Assembly (NCBI RefSeq): GCF_025699065.1
Contig: NZ_JAILWF010000002.1
Span: 62,001 to 126,000, forward strand
DNA: 64,000 bases
Direction of reading: 5' to 3'
From: Nitrosarchaeum sp.
GTDB taxonomy: Archaea > Thermoproteota > Nitrososphaeria > Nitrososphaerales > Nitrosopumilaceae
Each line of letters opens with the position of its first letter. Within the stretch, counting starts at the first letter, position 1. The position numbers and the translations under genes were made by a program. This document shows, in pieces, positions 25,584 through 33,710 of this stretch. Under the pieces are notes generated by a model. It was given only the letters and a program-made list of their open reading frames with translations, ran no database searches and was not told where the DNA came from.

Positions 25584-28079
25584 TTATTTTATATAACCTA
25601 ATGAACGAAGTGTTTTTTTGACTTCCAGAATTTCATTAATTGTTTCATTTTCTAAAATTGTTATCTGTTCATTCTTACAGTCCAGCATTATCTTTTTTGA
25701 TTTTTTTAGATTTTCAAATAACATTTCTCCACAACCTATAGCTGCTGGCAATCCTAATTCAGAACATCTAATTGCCATATGTGATGCGACTCCACCGTAT
25801 TTTGTTATTAATCCTAGAGGATTTTTAGTAAATATCCAGTCATAACCAGGATCTGCATTCTCTATTAAAACAATTTTATTTTTCAAATCATCATTATTCA
25901 AGTTTTTTATAATTTTTATGTCTGCAGTTATTTTTTTTTCTGAAATATAATTTGGTTTTGACACAAAATAATCAACAATAAAAAAATCCTTGATGTCTGA
26001 GATTATAGGTGGTAATTGAAGATAATTGTTAATCTCTTTATGAATTGCATTTTGTTTTATCTTAGAAGACCATTTTTCTGTTAGTTTCTTCCTAGATAAT
26101 TTTTGTGAATTAATTATTGTACTTAAATCAAGATTCGCCATATCTTTTCTGGAGAAGCCAAGTTTTTCTCCAGACAATGCAATGAATTCCAAGGATTCGC
26201 TAAGATTTTTAGTAAACTCAAATTTCAATCTCTCTCTTTCTGAAATAGAGCTTTTTACCAAATCAATAAAATCATTATATTGGATTTTTAACCCTTGTCT
26301 TTCTAAAACTTGTTCTATTTTCTTTTGATTAATTTTTTTATTTATGTGACTTTGAATAGGTTGAAATTTGTATTTTTCAAAAAATTTTTCATTGTCATAT
26401 CTTGTTGCAGTAATGTCGTATGTTCCAGGTCGTAAGTGTCCATATTTTTTAATAAATTGTTTAAAAGTCATTTTTTTGTTTGAAAATAATGCAAAATCTT
26501 TTCTAAAATCGGTTAACGGTGATTCAATTGACTCTAATATTGAATTATAATCTTTGACGTTAAGTATATTCTTAGATACAAAGCTCTTGATAATAATTGA
26601 ACTAATAAATGCAATTCTTGCCATTGTTGAAAATGGTATTGTTCCAAATTTTTTACAATCTTCTAAAAGAATTTTCGCTGTATCAAGATAATCTACATAA
26701 GTTTTATTCGAATTTTCTAAATTTTCAATAATTATTTCTCTATGTGTTTTTAATTCCTTAATTGAATTTTGAGAATCTTTTAATATCTTTGAAAAGTTTT
26801 CAAAAATAGTATTTGTAAATTGTTTTAACTCCATTTCAATATTGTTAATTTCTTCATTTGTAAATCCATATTTTTTTAACTCCTTTAATCTCTTTGTTAC
26901 TGTTAAATCATAACATGAAAATAATATTTCAAATTCTACTTTATCATGTAAATATGGGTATTTTTGTAATTTTGATAAATAATACTTCATTATTTTTTTT
27001 TCAATTGATGTTGAAAATTGTTTTGGAAAAAATGACGAAAAACTAGTTGTGACATTGACATATGGTTTATTTCCAAATTTTTTCATTAGGTTTTTACTGT
27101 ATGGTTTTTTATATCCAATGACTGTTCTGCCTTTAAACCAAGCATAATTCATTATCAAATTATCATATATTGAATAATCCAATTGGTTGGGGTTTTTTCC
27201 AATTATCTCTGATGGATTCCAATCAGCCATATCTGAAAAAATACTAATTTGTTCATTTGGAGAATTTTTACTTCTTATGAAGTCATATTCTAATTTAGAA
27301 ATTCTGTTCTGTAATCTTAAATCATTATATGAAAAACTCTGATTAGATAATCCTGTTAATGGTCTTACCTGAAAGATCACAATATTTTGGTTTTTCCTTA
27401 TGCCAAATTCTACATCTAAAATATCGGAATTTAGGATCTTTTCTAATTCAAAAATTGATAAAATTAATTTTCTCCATTTTTTTGGAACATAATTTTTTTG
27501 GCAATATCTGTAAATCTTTATTGTGCGATTTACAAGTCCTTTCGTTACACTATTTGTAATTCTTGAATCGTCATAATTTATTATAAAATATGGTGCTCCT
27601 GTGTCTGGTGTTCTACTAAAAATCACTCCACTAGTAACAATGTTTTTTGATTGATTCTGAATTAATATTTTATTTCTAATTTCAAAATTATTTTTAATTT
27701 TATATGAATTAATTACTCTATTTATGGCATTAATAGTTGATTTTTTATTTGTTGGTAATACATCTAAAACACTTTCATAACTTCCAGCTAATGAACTATT
27801 TTGTGAATCTTCATCAATAGCAGAGCTTCTAACAATAATTTTATTATTAAATGAACTTGAAATAGTTTTTAGAATTTTTTCAGGATCTGAATTCCATTCT
27901 TCAACAGTAAAGAAAAATAATTTTTCAATTTCTGCTTTTTTGATTTTTCGTTTTAATAATGCTAATATGTCAGCTTTTGTATTGAAATTCTGTTTTGCAT
28001 CTTTGTCAAATATTTTTTCATTTTTAAAATTATTCATATTTTTAGATTTTCTTATTTTGAAACTTCTTAAATCGTTCAA
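25584..28079 (-). CDS. PEP-synthase-like phosphotransferase, candidate L-glutamine kinase
   Basis: An 831-residue protein. The N-terminal ATP-grasp domain of the PPDK/PEP synthase type has IVRSSAIDEDSQNSSLAGS (R84) and FSRTPDTGAPYFIINYDD. Residues about 270-690 are a large helical linker. The C-terminal swivelling domain has the catalytic His in KYGGVASHMAIRCSELGLP (H767). It ends soon after, so the PEP-binding barrel of true PEP synthase is missing. This is the layout of C. jejuni Cj1418, L-glutamine kinase (ATP to AMP plus phosphate). The first ATG overlaps the IMPase gene by 38 bp; ATG 28037 is an alternative start. Confidence 0.85.
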   Translation of the reverse strand: MNDLRSFKIRKSKNMNNFKNEKIFDKDAKQNFNTKADILALLKRKIKKAEIEKLFFFTVEEWNSDPEKILKTISSSFNNKIIVRSSAIDEDSQNSSLAGSYESVLDVLPTNKKSTINAINRVINSYKIKNNFEIRNKILIQNQSKNIVTSGVIFSRTPDTGAPYFIINYDDSRITNSVTKGLVNRTIKIYRYCQKNYVPKKWRKLILSIFELEKILNSDILDVEFGIRKNQNIVIFQVRPLTGLSNQSFSYNDLRLQNRISKLEYDFIRSKNSPNEQISIFSDMADWNPSEIIGKNPNQLDYSIYDNLIMNYAWFKGRTVIGYKKPYSKNLMKKFGNKPYVNVTTSFSSFFPKQFSTSIEKKIMKYYLSKLQKYPYLHDKVEFEILFSCYDLTVTKRLKELKKYGFTNEEINNIEMELKQFTNTIFENFSKILKDSQNSIKELKTHREIIIENLENSNKTYVDYLDTAKILLEDCKKFGTIPFSTMARIAFISSIIIKSFVSKNILNVKDYNSILESIESPLTDFRKDFALFSNKKMTFKQFIKKYGHLRPGTYDITATRYDNEKFFEKYKFQPIQSHINKKINQKKIEQVLERQGLKIQYNDFIDLVKSSISERERLKFEFTKNLSESLEFIALSGEKLGFSRKDMANLDLSTIINSQKLSRKKLTEKWSSKIKQNAIHKEINNYLQLPPIISDIKDFFIVDYFVSKPNYISEKKITADIKIIKNLNNDDLKNKIVLIENADPGYDWIFTKNPLGLITKYGGVASHMAIRCSELGLPAAIGCGEMLFENLKKSKKIMLDCKNEQITILENETINEILEVKKTLRSLGYIK

Positions 28080-28863
28080 TTATTTCAGAATGTATTACTC
28101 CATTTGTAACTAATAATCCGTTCTCATGATTTATGCTCTCTGTATTGTACACTAACTTTTCTCCACACATATCAGTCATTTTTCCTCCTGCCTCATGGAT
28201 TATACAATATGATGCTGCTGTATCCCATTGTTTGATCTTATTTGTAGTTGTAAAGTACATCTGTGCTCTCCCTGTAGATATGTCCATTACTTTTAATGAA
28301 CTTCCTCTTGACACAAATTCTTTTAAACCAAGAGAATCCGAAAATTCTTTTTCAATAGGTGCTAAATGATGTCTGCTTCCAACTGCAATACATTGTGAAA
28401 GGTCTGAGATTGGATTTATTGAAATTTTTTTCCACACCCCATTTTCATTTTGGAATGCCCCCCTACCTTTTTCTGCAACAAAGAGAATTCTATTTTCTGG
28501 CCAATATACAATGCCTACTGTTGGTATCTTATTTTCTATCAATGCAATCATTACCGTGAATTCTCCTGTTTTATTTATAAAATCCGCTGTACCATCAAGA
28601 GGATCAATTATCCAAATTGAATTTTCTTTAATTCGACTTTTATCATCATTACTTTCTTCTGATAAAACTTGTATCCCTGTTTTTGAAAGATACTCTAAAA
28701 TTATTTCGTTACTTGCAATATCTGCACGAGTAATTGGCTCTTCATCTTTTTTATAAGATGTTTTAAAGTCAGAGTCATAAATCTCCATTATCTTTCTCCC
28801 TGCAAGTATAATACTGTCTATAGCAATTTCAATATGTTTTGAAAATTCAAAAGGTTTTTCCAT
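28042..28863 (-). CDS. Inositol monophosphatase / CysQ-family phosphatase
   Basis: A 273-residue Mg2+-dependent phosphatase of the IMPase fold. EEPITRADIASNEI (residues 41-54) is the CysQ-like N-terminal motif, E69/E70 and IIDPLDGTAD (residues 85-94) bind metal, and WDTAASYCIIHEAGG is the second signature. CysQ removes 3'-phosphates from bisphosphorylated nucleotides such as PAP. It is the first gene of the operon with the glutamine-kinase-like gene. If a 3'-phosphorylated phosphoramidate donor is used, as in Campylobacter, this enzyme could recycle the leaving nucleotide. That is inference; a sugar-phosphatase role is also possible. Confidence 0.85.
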   Translation of the reverse strand: MEKPFEFSKHIEIAIDSIILAGRKIMEIYDSDFKTSYKKDEEPITRADIASNEIILEYLSKTGIQVLSEESNDDKSRIKENSIWIIDPLDGTADFINKTGEFTVMIALIENKIPTVGIVYWPENRILFVAEKGRGAFQNENGVWKKISINPISDLSQCIAVGSRHHLAPIEKEFSDSLGLKEFVSRGSSLKVMDISTGRAQMYFTTTNKIKQWDTAASYCIIHEAGGKMTDMCGEKLVYNTESINHENGLLVTNGVIHSEIIERFKKFQNKKI

Positions 28864-28932
28864 TATGATAAAAATATTTATTCATTATAAAAATTAGTGT
28901 TTTTAGTATTTCTTATTTCATCTCTTATAAAA

Positions 28933-29811
28933 TCAAATTTTAACAATTTCCTTATCTCGTTTTAATAATAAATTCACGTCTACTAATTCTTCATTAGGAT
29001 ATTTTTTCATTAGACTGTTCACATCCGTTTTTGTAATTGTTCCTTTATTATCATCAATTTCAAAGATATTGAAACCCAAGCTTACTAATTCTTGTAAGTG
29101 CTTATCAGGTTTTATATTATATTTTTTTATTGCGTCTGGCCACCACTCCATCATTAATTTTAAATTTTTATTCTTTTCAATAGTTTTTCGCATACCTTCT
29201 ATAACTAATGGTTCAGAACCTTGAATATCCATTTTTATAAAATCAACTTTAATGTCTTTATCTTGTAAATATTCATCAATAGAAATTGATTCTACTTCAA
29301 TCTCACTATGTTTGACATCTGGTTTGAAAAGTTGATTTTCTGTACTACTATCTTCCCCAATGAAGAATTTTACAACTCCTGATTTTTCAGAAACTGCTTT
29401 TTTTTCCACAATTACATTTTCAAAATGATTTTCCTCAACATTTTTCTTTAAAATTTCAAAATTTCTAGGCTCGGCTTCAAAAGCAATAACTTTTCCACTA
29501 GAGCCAACAATTTTTGCGAGTAATAATGTATAGTACCCAATGTTAGCTCCAACATCTATTGTAATATCTCCTTCATTTACTAATTTTTTTACAACTTTTG
29601 TTTCTGTCTTTTCATGATACCCATACACAGATAAAAAGAGAGAATCTTTGTCATCAAGAAACATCTTATTACCTTCAATTATTACAAAGTCTGGTTTTAA
29701 TTTAGAATTAATTCTATTGTTAATTTTTTGAATAGCACCATATTTTGATAAATTTGATCCTGATAAATCACTTACAAATTTTTTATAAATTTTAAATAGA
29801 CTTTTTTTCAT
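28933..29811 (-). CDS. FkbM-family methyltransferase
   Basis: A 292-residue FkbM-type class I methyltransferase. Motif I is DVGANIGYYT (residues 86-95), then VIAFEAEPRNFEIL and DFIKMDIQGSEPLVIEGM, all strong family marks. It probably methylates a sugar hydroxyl or another O-group. It lies 69 bp upstream of the IMPase gene on the same strand and could be read with that operon. If the operon makes a phosphoramidate, this could supply an O-methyl group, but in Campylobacter different methyltransferases do so, and the sugar is a likelier target. Confidence 0.87.
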   Translation of the reverse strand: MKKSLFKIYKKFVSDLSGSNLSKYGAIQKINNRINSKLKPDFVIIEGNKMFLDDKDSLFLSVYGYHEKTETKVVKKLVNEGDITIDVGANIGYYTLLLAKIVGSSGKVIAFEAEPRNFEILKKNVEENHFENVIVEKKAVSEKSGVVKFFIGEDSSTENQLFKPDVKHSEIEVESISIDEYLQDKDIKVDFIKMDIQGSEPLVIEGMRKTIEKNKNLKLMMEWWPDAIKKYNIKPDKHLQELVSLGFNIFEIDDNKGTITKTDVNSLMKKYPNEELVDVNLLLKRDKEIVKI

Positions 29812-29874
29812 TAAGGCTTTCTATGATGCCCATCTAATAATTATTCTCATTTCTCACTTTATTGTTTAAATTAA

Positions 29875-29883
29875 TTTTTATAT
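29875..29883 (+). promoter_or_regulatory. TATA-like box before the sulfotransferase gene
   Basis: A TTTTTATAT-type run lies about 21-29 nt before the ATG at 29904, which supports that start over the longer frame from 29862. Confidence 0.4.
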
Positions 29884-29903
29884 GGATTTTTTTTTCTCTG
29901 AGT

Positions 29904-30767
29904 ATGAAAAAACCTAATTTATTCATAGTTGGGCAAACTCGTTCTGGAACAACATCATTAAAAGAATATCTAAATGGTCATCCAGATGTCTATATTTATC
30001 ATGCAGGAAAAGGGTTTTTTGGATATGGAAAATCTGAAATTAAATCGGAAGAAGAGTATTGTAATCTGTTCAAAGAATTTCAAAATAAAAAAATAATTGG
30101 TGAAAAATGCAGTGATTATCTACACTGTCCAATATCTGCTGAAAAAATAAAAAATTTTTCTCCCGATGCTAAAATTATCATTATCCTGCGAAATCCTGTT
30201 GATATGATGTATTCTTTACACAATTGGCAATATAACATGGAAACTGTTGAAACTATAGCTGATTTTGAAGAAGCATTAAAAATCGAAGAAAAACGTAAAC
30301 ATGAAAGAACGCAAAATCCTTATGCGTACCATCCGCATATTTTTTATCAGGAACTTGCTGATTACTATACACAAATAAAAAGATACATAGATCATTTTGG
30401 AAGAATAAATGTTAAAGTAATAATTTTGGAAGAGTTTGTTAAAAATCCTGAAAAAACATATCTTGAAGTACTAGAATTTCTAGAACTCGATTCTAATTAT
30501 GTTCCAGACTTTGATCAACATAATGCAAATCGTATCCCACGAAACAGAAATTTACAAAAATTTGTAAAAAATGACTCTTTCTCACTACTCAAATTCTTAA
30601 AAAAAATTCCTGGCACTGGAAAATTATATGAATCAATTAATTTACCTGAACACGAAAGAATAATTCTTGATTCCTCTCTTCGAAAGAAACTTTTAGAAAA
30701 ACTCTCTCCAAACATAGTAAAACTCTCCAAACTCTTAGAAATGGATTTCAGTTTATGGGAAAACTAA
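29904..30767 (+). CDS. Sulfotransferase-fold protein
   Basis: A 287-residue protein from ATG 29904. The 5'-phosphosulfate-binding loop GQTRSGTTSL is at residues 10-19 and the 3'-phosphate-binding loop is in IIIILRNPVDMMYSL (R96, S104). These are the two PAPS-binding elements of sulfotransferases. The longer frame from 29862 is disfavoured because a TATA-like box (29875-29883) would lie inside it. It may sulfate a glycan. No APS kinase is seen in the window, so PAPS must come from elsewhere. The fold also suits other 3'-phosphonucleotide donors, of interest beside the CysQ-like gene. Confidence 0.85.
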   Translation: MKKPNLFIVGQTRSGTTSLKEYLNGHPDVYIYHAGKGFFGYGKSEIKSEEEYCNLFKEFQNKKIIGEKCSDYLHCPISAEKIKNFSPDAKIIIILRNPVDMMYSLHNWQYNMETVETIADFEEALKIEEKRKHERTQNPYAYHPHIFYQELADYYTQIKRYIDHFGRINVKVIILEEFVKNPEKTYLEVLEFLELDSNYVPDFDQHNANRIPRNRNLQKFVKNDSFSLLKFLKKIPGTGKLYESINLPEHERIILDSSLRKKLLEKLSPNIVKLSKLLEMDFSLWEN

Positions 30768-30809
30768 TTTTTGTATAAGGTTTTTATTCAGTTGACTTTT
30801 TAAAACATT

Positions 30810-31376
30810 GTGAGAATTTTTTCACAGAATTTATCAAACTATGATCTTCCATTACCTAAGGATTGTATTTTTAGGATCAATTTAGCTTGGGTGAATGGCC
30901 TTGAAGAGTTAAAGTCTATATTATTAAAACATGTTTCACACCAAATTTTCCTTGATTTACCTATAAACCGTACAAAACCACCTCATAACAAATATTCTAT
31001 AGAAGAATTGATTCCCATAATTAAAGAATTTTCTAATATTAGATATTTTGCTATTTCAAATGTTGAAAAAAAAGACGATGTAATTAAGTTTAAAACTATT
31101 TTACCTTCATCAGTAAATATTGTTCCAAAAATTGAAAGTAAAACTGGAATTGATAACATAGAAGAAATTACAAATGAATTAACCTCGAAAATTATCATGT
31201 TAGATCATGATGATCTTTTTTCGTCACTTATCAAATTAAATGAAGATCCCATAACATTCAAAACTTACATAAGTATTCTATCAGATTTTTGTAACAAAAA
31301 TAATGTTATATTATTAAGAACTATTGGTGTAATATTTAGTGATGAAGAGACTAAAATCAGTAATTATGTTCGATAA
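30810..31376 (+). CDS. Minimal pyruvate-kinase-like barrel protein
   Basis: A 188-residue protein that follows the pyruvate kinase A-domain order: FRINLAWVNGLEEL (near R-x-N), IFLDLPINRTKPP (near DLxGPKIR), YFAISNVEKKDD (near AxSFVR), VPKIESKTGIDNIEEI (KIE motif) and IMLDHDDL in place of the usual R-G-D-L. It lacks the B and C domains, so it is not a normal pyruvate kinase (about 470 residues). It may belong to the wider PEP/pyruvate barrel superfamily and handle a three-carbon unit, such as a pyruvyl or enolpyruvyl donor. The start is a GTG at 30810. Function is open. Confidence 0.6.
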   Translation: MRIFSQNLSNYDLPLPKDCIFRINLAWVNGLEELKSILLKHVSHQIFLDLPINRTKPPHNKYSIEELIPIIKEFSNIRYFAISNVEKKDDVIKFKTILPSSVNIVPKIESKTGIDNIEEITNELTSKIIMLDHDDLFSSLIKLNEDPITFKTYISILSDFCNKNNVILLRTIGVIFSDEETKISNYVR

Positions 31377-31437
31377 ATCACTTTATTAACTAATTTTTAA
31401 TATGTATTAATAATAAGAAATTAAGTGTTAATAGTTT

Positions 31438-31881
31438 ATGATTGAAATTAAAAACTTAGAAGTTCATGAAACCAAGAATATTCATACATCTAAAGCCAAT
31501 GGAAATCTAACCGTTGTTTATAGAGACTGGGACAATTATCTAAAAATACCCCCTGCCATGATCTATATTACTTCTGTACATCCTAATGAAATCAAAGGTC
31601 CTCATCTTCATAAAAAGCGTAATAGCTATTTTTTATGTATTGATGGAAAAGTTTTATTTGTTATAAAAGACAGAAATGGAAAATATGAGGAAATTATTAC
31701 CGATTCTAATAAACCACAACTTATTTTTGTTCCAAAAGAAACTCCATCAGCACATCTAAATTTATCAAAAGATAATTCATCGATTCTTGTTTTAGCTGAT
31801 CTCGCATGGAGGCCAAATGATAATGAGATGGATAATATAGAATTTAGTGATTATGATTGGTCGAAATGGAAAAACAAATAG
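31438..31881 (+). CDS. RmlC-like cupin (sugar epimerase/isomerase family)
   Basis: A 147-residue single-domain cupin. GPHLHKKRNSYFLCIDGKV (residues 55-73) matches the metal- or substrate-binding strand seen in RmlC-like and WxcM-like proteins, followed by LIFVPKETPSAHLNLS. These enzymes epimerise or isomerise keto groups in nucleotide sugars, with no need for metal in the RmlC case. It could act on the dTDP-4-keto sugar from RmlB. The 3' end overlaps the next gene's start by about 16 bp (ATG 31866), so the two are probably translated together. Confidence 0.78.
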   Translation: MIEIKNLEVHETKNIHTSKANGNLTVVYRDWDNYLKIPPAMIYITSVHPNEIKGPHLHKKRNSYFLCIDGKVLFVIKDRNGKYEEIITDSNKPQLIFVPKETPSAHLNLSKDNSSILVLADLAWRPNDNEMDNIEFSDYDWSKWKNK

Positions 31882-33710
31882 GAATAATCGAAAATATAAT
31901 TTTGATAGATTCCTCTTCAGAGATTGAAAAACTTCTTCCTCTTATCAATAAAAATTCTGTTGTTTATGCATTTGATTATGATACTCATAAAAAATTATCT
32001 GAACTTGGTATATCACATAAAAATTCTGAAAGTATTTTAAATAATAACAATATTACAGAAATTCAAAACAATGTTTACAAATTTTCTTATTGGTATAATA
32101 ACAAAGAATTTTCAGAATTTGTATTCTTTAATGAAATCAATATTGGAAGATTATTTCATGAAGAATTCTTAGATTATATTGTTCAATTTTTTAAAAAATT
32201 TTATGAAATTCATTTTTTAATTGAACACCATCCTAAATCAAAATTTATTGCTGGTGGAGAATTATTTGAGATCTTATATTTAATGTGTAAAACTGGGCGA
32301 GAAGTGGCTTTTACTAAAAAAGAATATCTTTTTACTCATGATAAAGTAAGATTTTCAATTCCTTTAGGTTCCAAAAACATATCATTGATTTTACCATTTT
32401 CATTCTATAAAAAAATCAAAAATATATCTGAAAATTTTTTTAGATTAATTCTAAAAAAATTTACTTATCCTTCTGTACTATTTGTTGAATTTGATACTAT
32501 TAGATATAAAAAATTAATTCAAAGTGGAAAAAAATATGGTGTTCCAATTTCATTATTTGGAATAAGAAGACCTTCTATATGGAATTTTGAATCATATAAA
32601 ATAATTAAAAATTCAAATTCTAAAATTATTACACAAAGTTCATTACTAAGTCATAATCGTTTTGATAATACTGACCACAAAAAGATAACTAATAATTTTG
32701 AATTATTATTTCAAACTACCACTTTCAAAAACTATTTTTCTTTATTTGATATAGAATTCAGTTCTTTAATCAAAAAAATTTTGAAATCCTTAATTTTACC
32801 ACGCATAAATTCTATTCTACTAGATATTATTACTATTAATTCTCTTTTCTTAAAACATAAAATTACTTCAATTATGTTATTATCTGAAGTGGGTTATACC
32901 GAGCAACTTGTTCAATTTTTTGCTCGAAAACATCATATTCCTACATATATGTTACATCTAGGACTACATTATGATACCATTGAAGCAAAAGAAATGAATT
33001 TCTCTCAATCAGCATATCCTGTAAATTCTGATAAATTCTTTGTTTGGGGAAATATTGTAAAAGAAGACGCAAAAATTCATGGTAATATTCCAGACGAAAA
33101 AATTATCATTACTGGTAATCCTAGGTTTGATGATTATTCTAGTCTCAATACAAAAAATGAAGATTATGTTTTAATAGCAACATCTGGCCCTCAACATGAA
33201 GATATTAATGGTTTATTGATAGCAAACCATGAAAAATACGTAAATGCTATTTATGAAATTTGTAAAATATTAAAATCATTAAATAAAAAATTTATCATAA
33301 AACTTCATCCATCAATTAAAGAATTTGATGTGGCACCTATTGTTAATGAGATTGATAATACAATTCCAATATTAAAAGATGGTGAGATTTTTCCATTAAT
33401 ACAAAAATGTAGTTATATGATTATACTTGGATTATCTACTGCTATAATCGAAGCTCAGATCTTACAAAAACCTGTAATTAGTGTCAAGATTATTGATTAT
33501 AATCTAGGTAATCCATCTGTTTTTGCTTCTAAATCATGTATTGTTTCCAATATTGATTCCTTAGAAAATAATTTAAAAAAATTGGAAAATGCTGATTTTC
33601 GTAAAGATGTTATCTCAAATGCTAATAACTTTCTTAACAATTATCTTTTACATAGGAATAATGCTACTGAATCATTTTTCGAAAATCTAAAGAAGCTTAA
33701 CAATTATTAA
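31866..33710 (+). CDS. Large GT-B-fold surface-carbohydrate protein
   Basis: About 614 residues from ATG 31866 (a longer TTG start at 31857 also fits). The C-terminal half looks like a GT-B nucleotide-binding domain of the CDP-glycerol glycerophosphotransferase/KpsC-like kind: VWGNIVKEDAKIHG, IITGNPRFDDY, FIIKLHPSIKEF and the late LGLSTAIIEAQILQKPVI. The N-terminal half has no motif I can name. It probably transfers a sugar or polyol-phosphate, perhaps a nonulosonate, to a growing chain. The gene is in tight contact with the cupin and converges with the amidotransferase, overlapping by 4 bp. Confidence 0.6.
   Translation: MEKQIGIIENIILIDSSSEIEKLLPLINKNSVVYAFDYDTHKKLSELGISHKNSESILNNNNITEIQNNVYKFSYWYNNKEFSEFVFFNEINIGRLFHEEFLDYIVQFFKKFYEIHFLIEHHPKSKFIAGGELFEILYLMCKTGREVAFTKKEYLFTHDKVRFSIPLGSKNISLILPFSFYKKIKNISENFFRLILKKFTYPSVLFVEFDTIRYKKLIQSGKKYGVPISLFGIRRPSIWNFESYKIIKNSNSKIITQSSLLSHNRFDNTDHKKITNNFELLFQTTTFKNYFSLFDIEFSSLIKKILKSLILPRINSILLDIITINSLFLKHKITSIMLLSEVGYTEQLVQFFARKHHIPTYMLHLGLHYDTIEAKEMNFSQSAYPVNSDKFFVWGNIVKEDAKIHGNIPDEKIIITGNPRFDDYSSLNTKNEDYVLIATSGPQHEDINGLLIANHEKYVNAIYEICKILKSLNKKFIIKLHPSIKEFDVAPIVNEIDNTIPILKDGEIFPLIQKCSYMIILGLSTAIIEAQILQKPVISVKIIDYNLGNPSVFASKSCIVSNIDSLENNLKKLENADFRKDVISNANNFLNNYLLHRNNATESFFENLKKLNNY

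Noticed and set aside
25584-28079. Phosphoenolpyruvate synthase or pyruvate phosphate dikinase
   Set aside because: The protein ends about 64 residues after the catalytic His and lacks the C-terminal PEP-binding barrel; the middle is a long helical linker instead.
24118-28863. Methylphosphonate biosynthesis cluster (known from Nitrosopumilus)
   Set aside because: The nucleotidyltransferase and PEP-type enzyme first suggested it, but no PEP mutase motif (EDKxxPK), phosphonopyruvate decarboxylase or MpnS-like protein is present.
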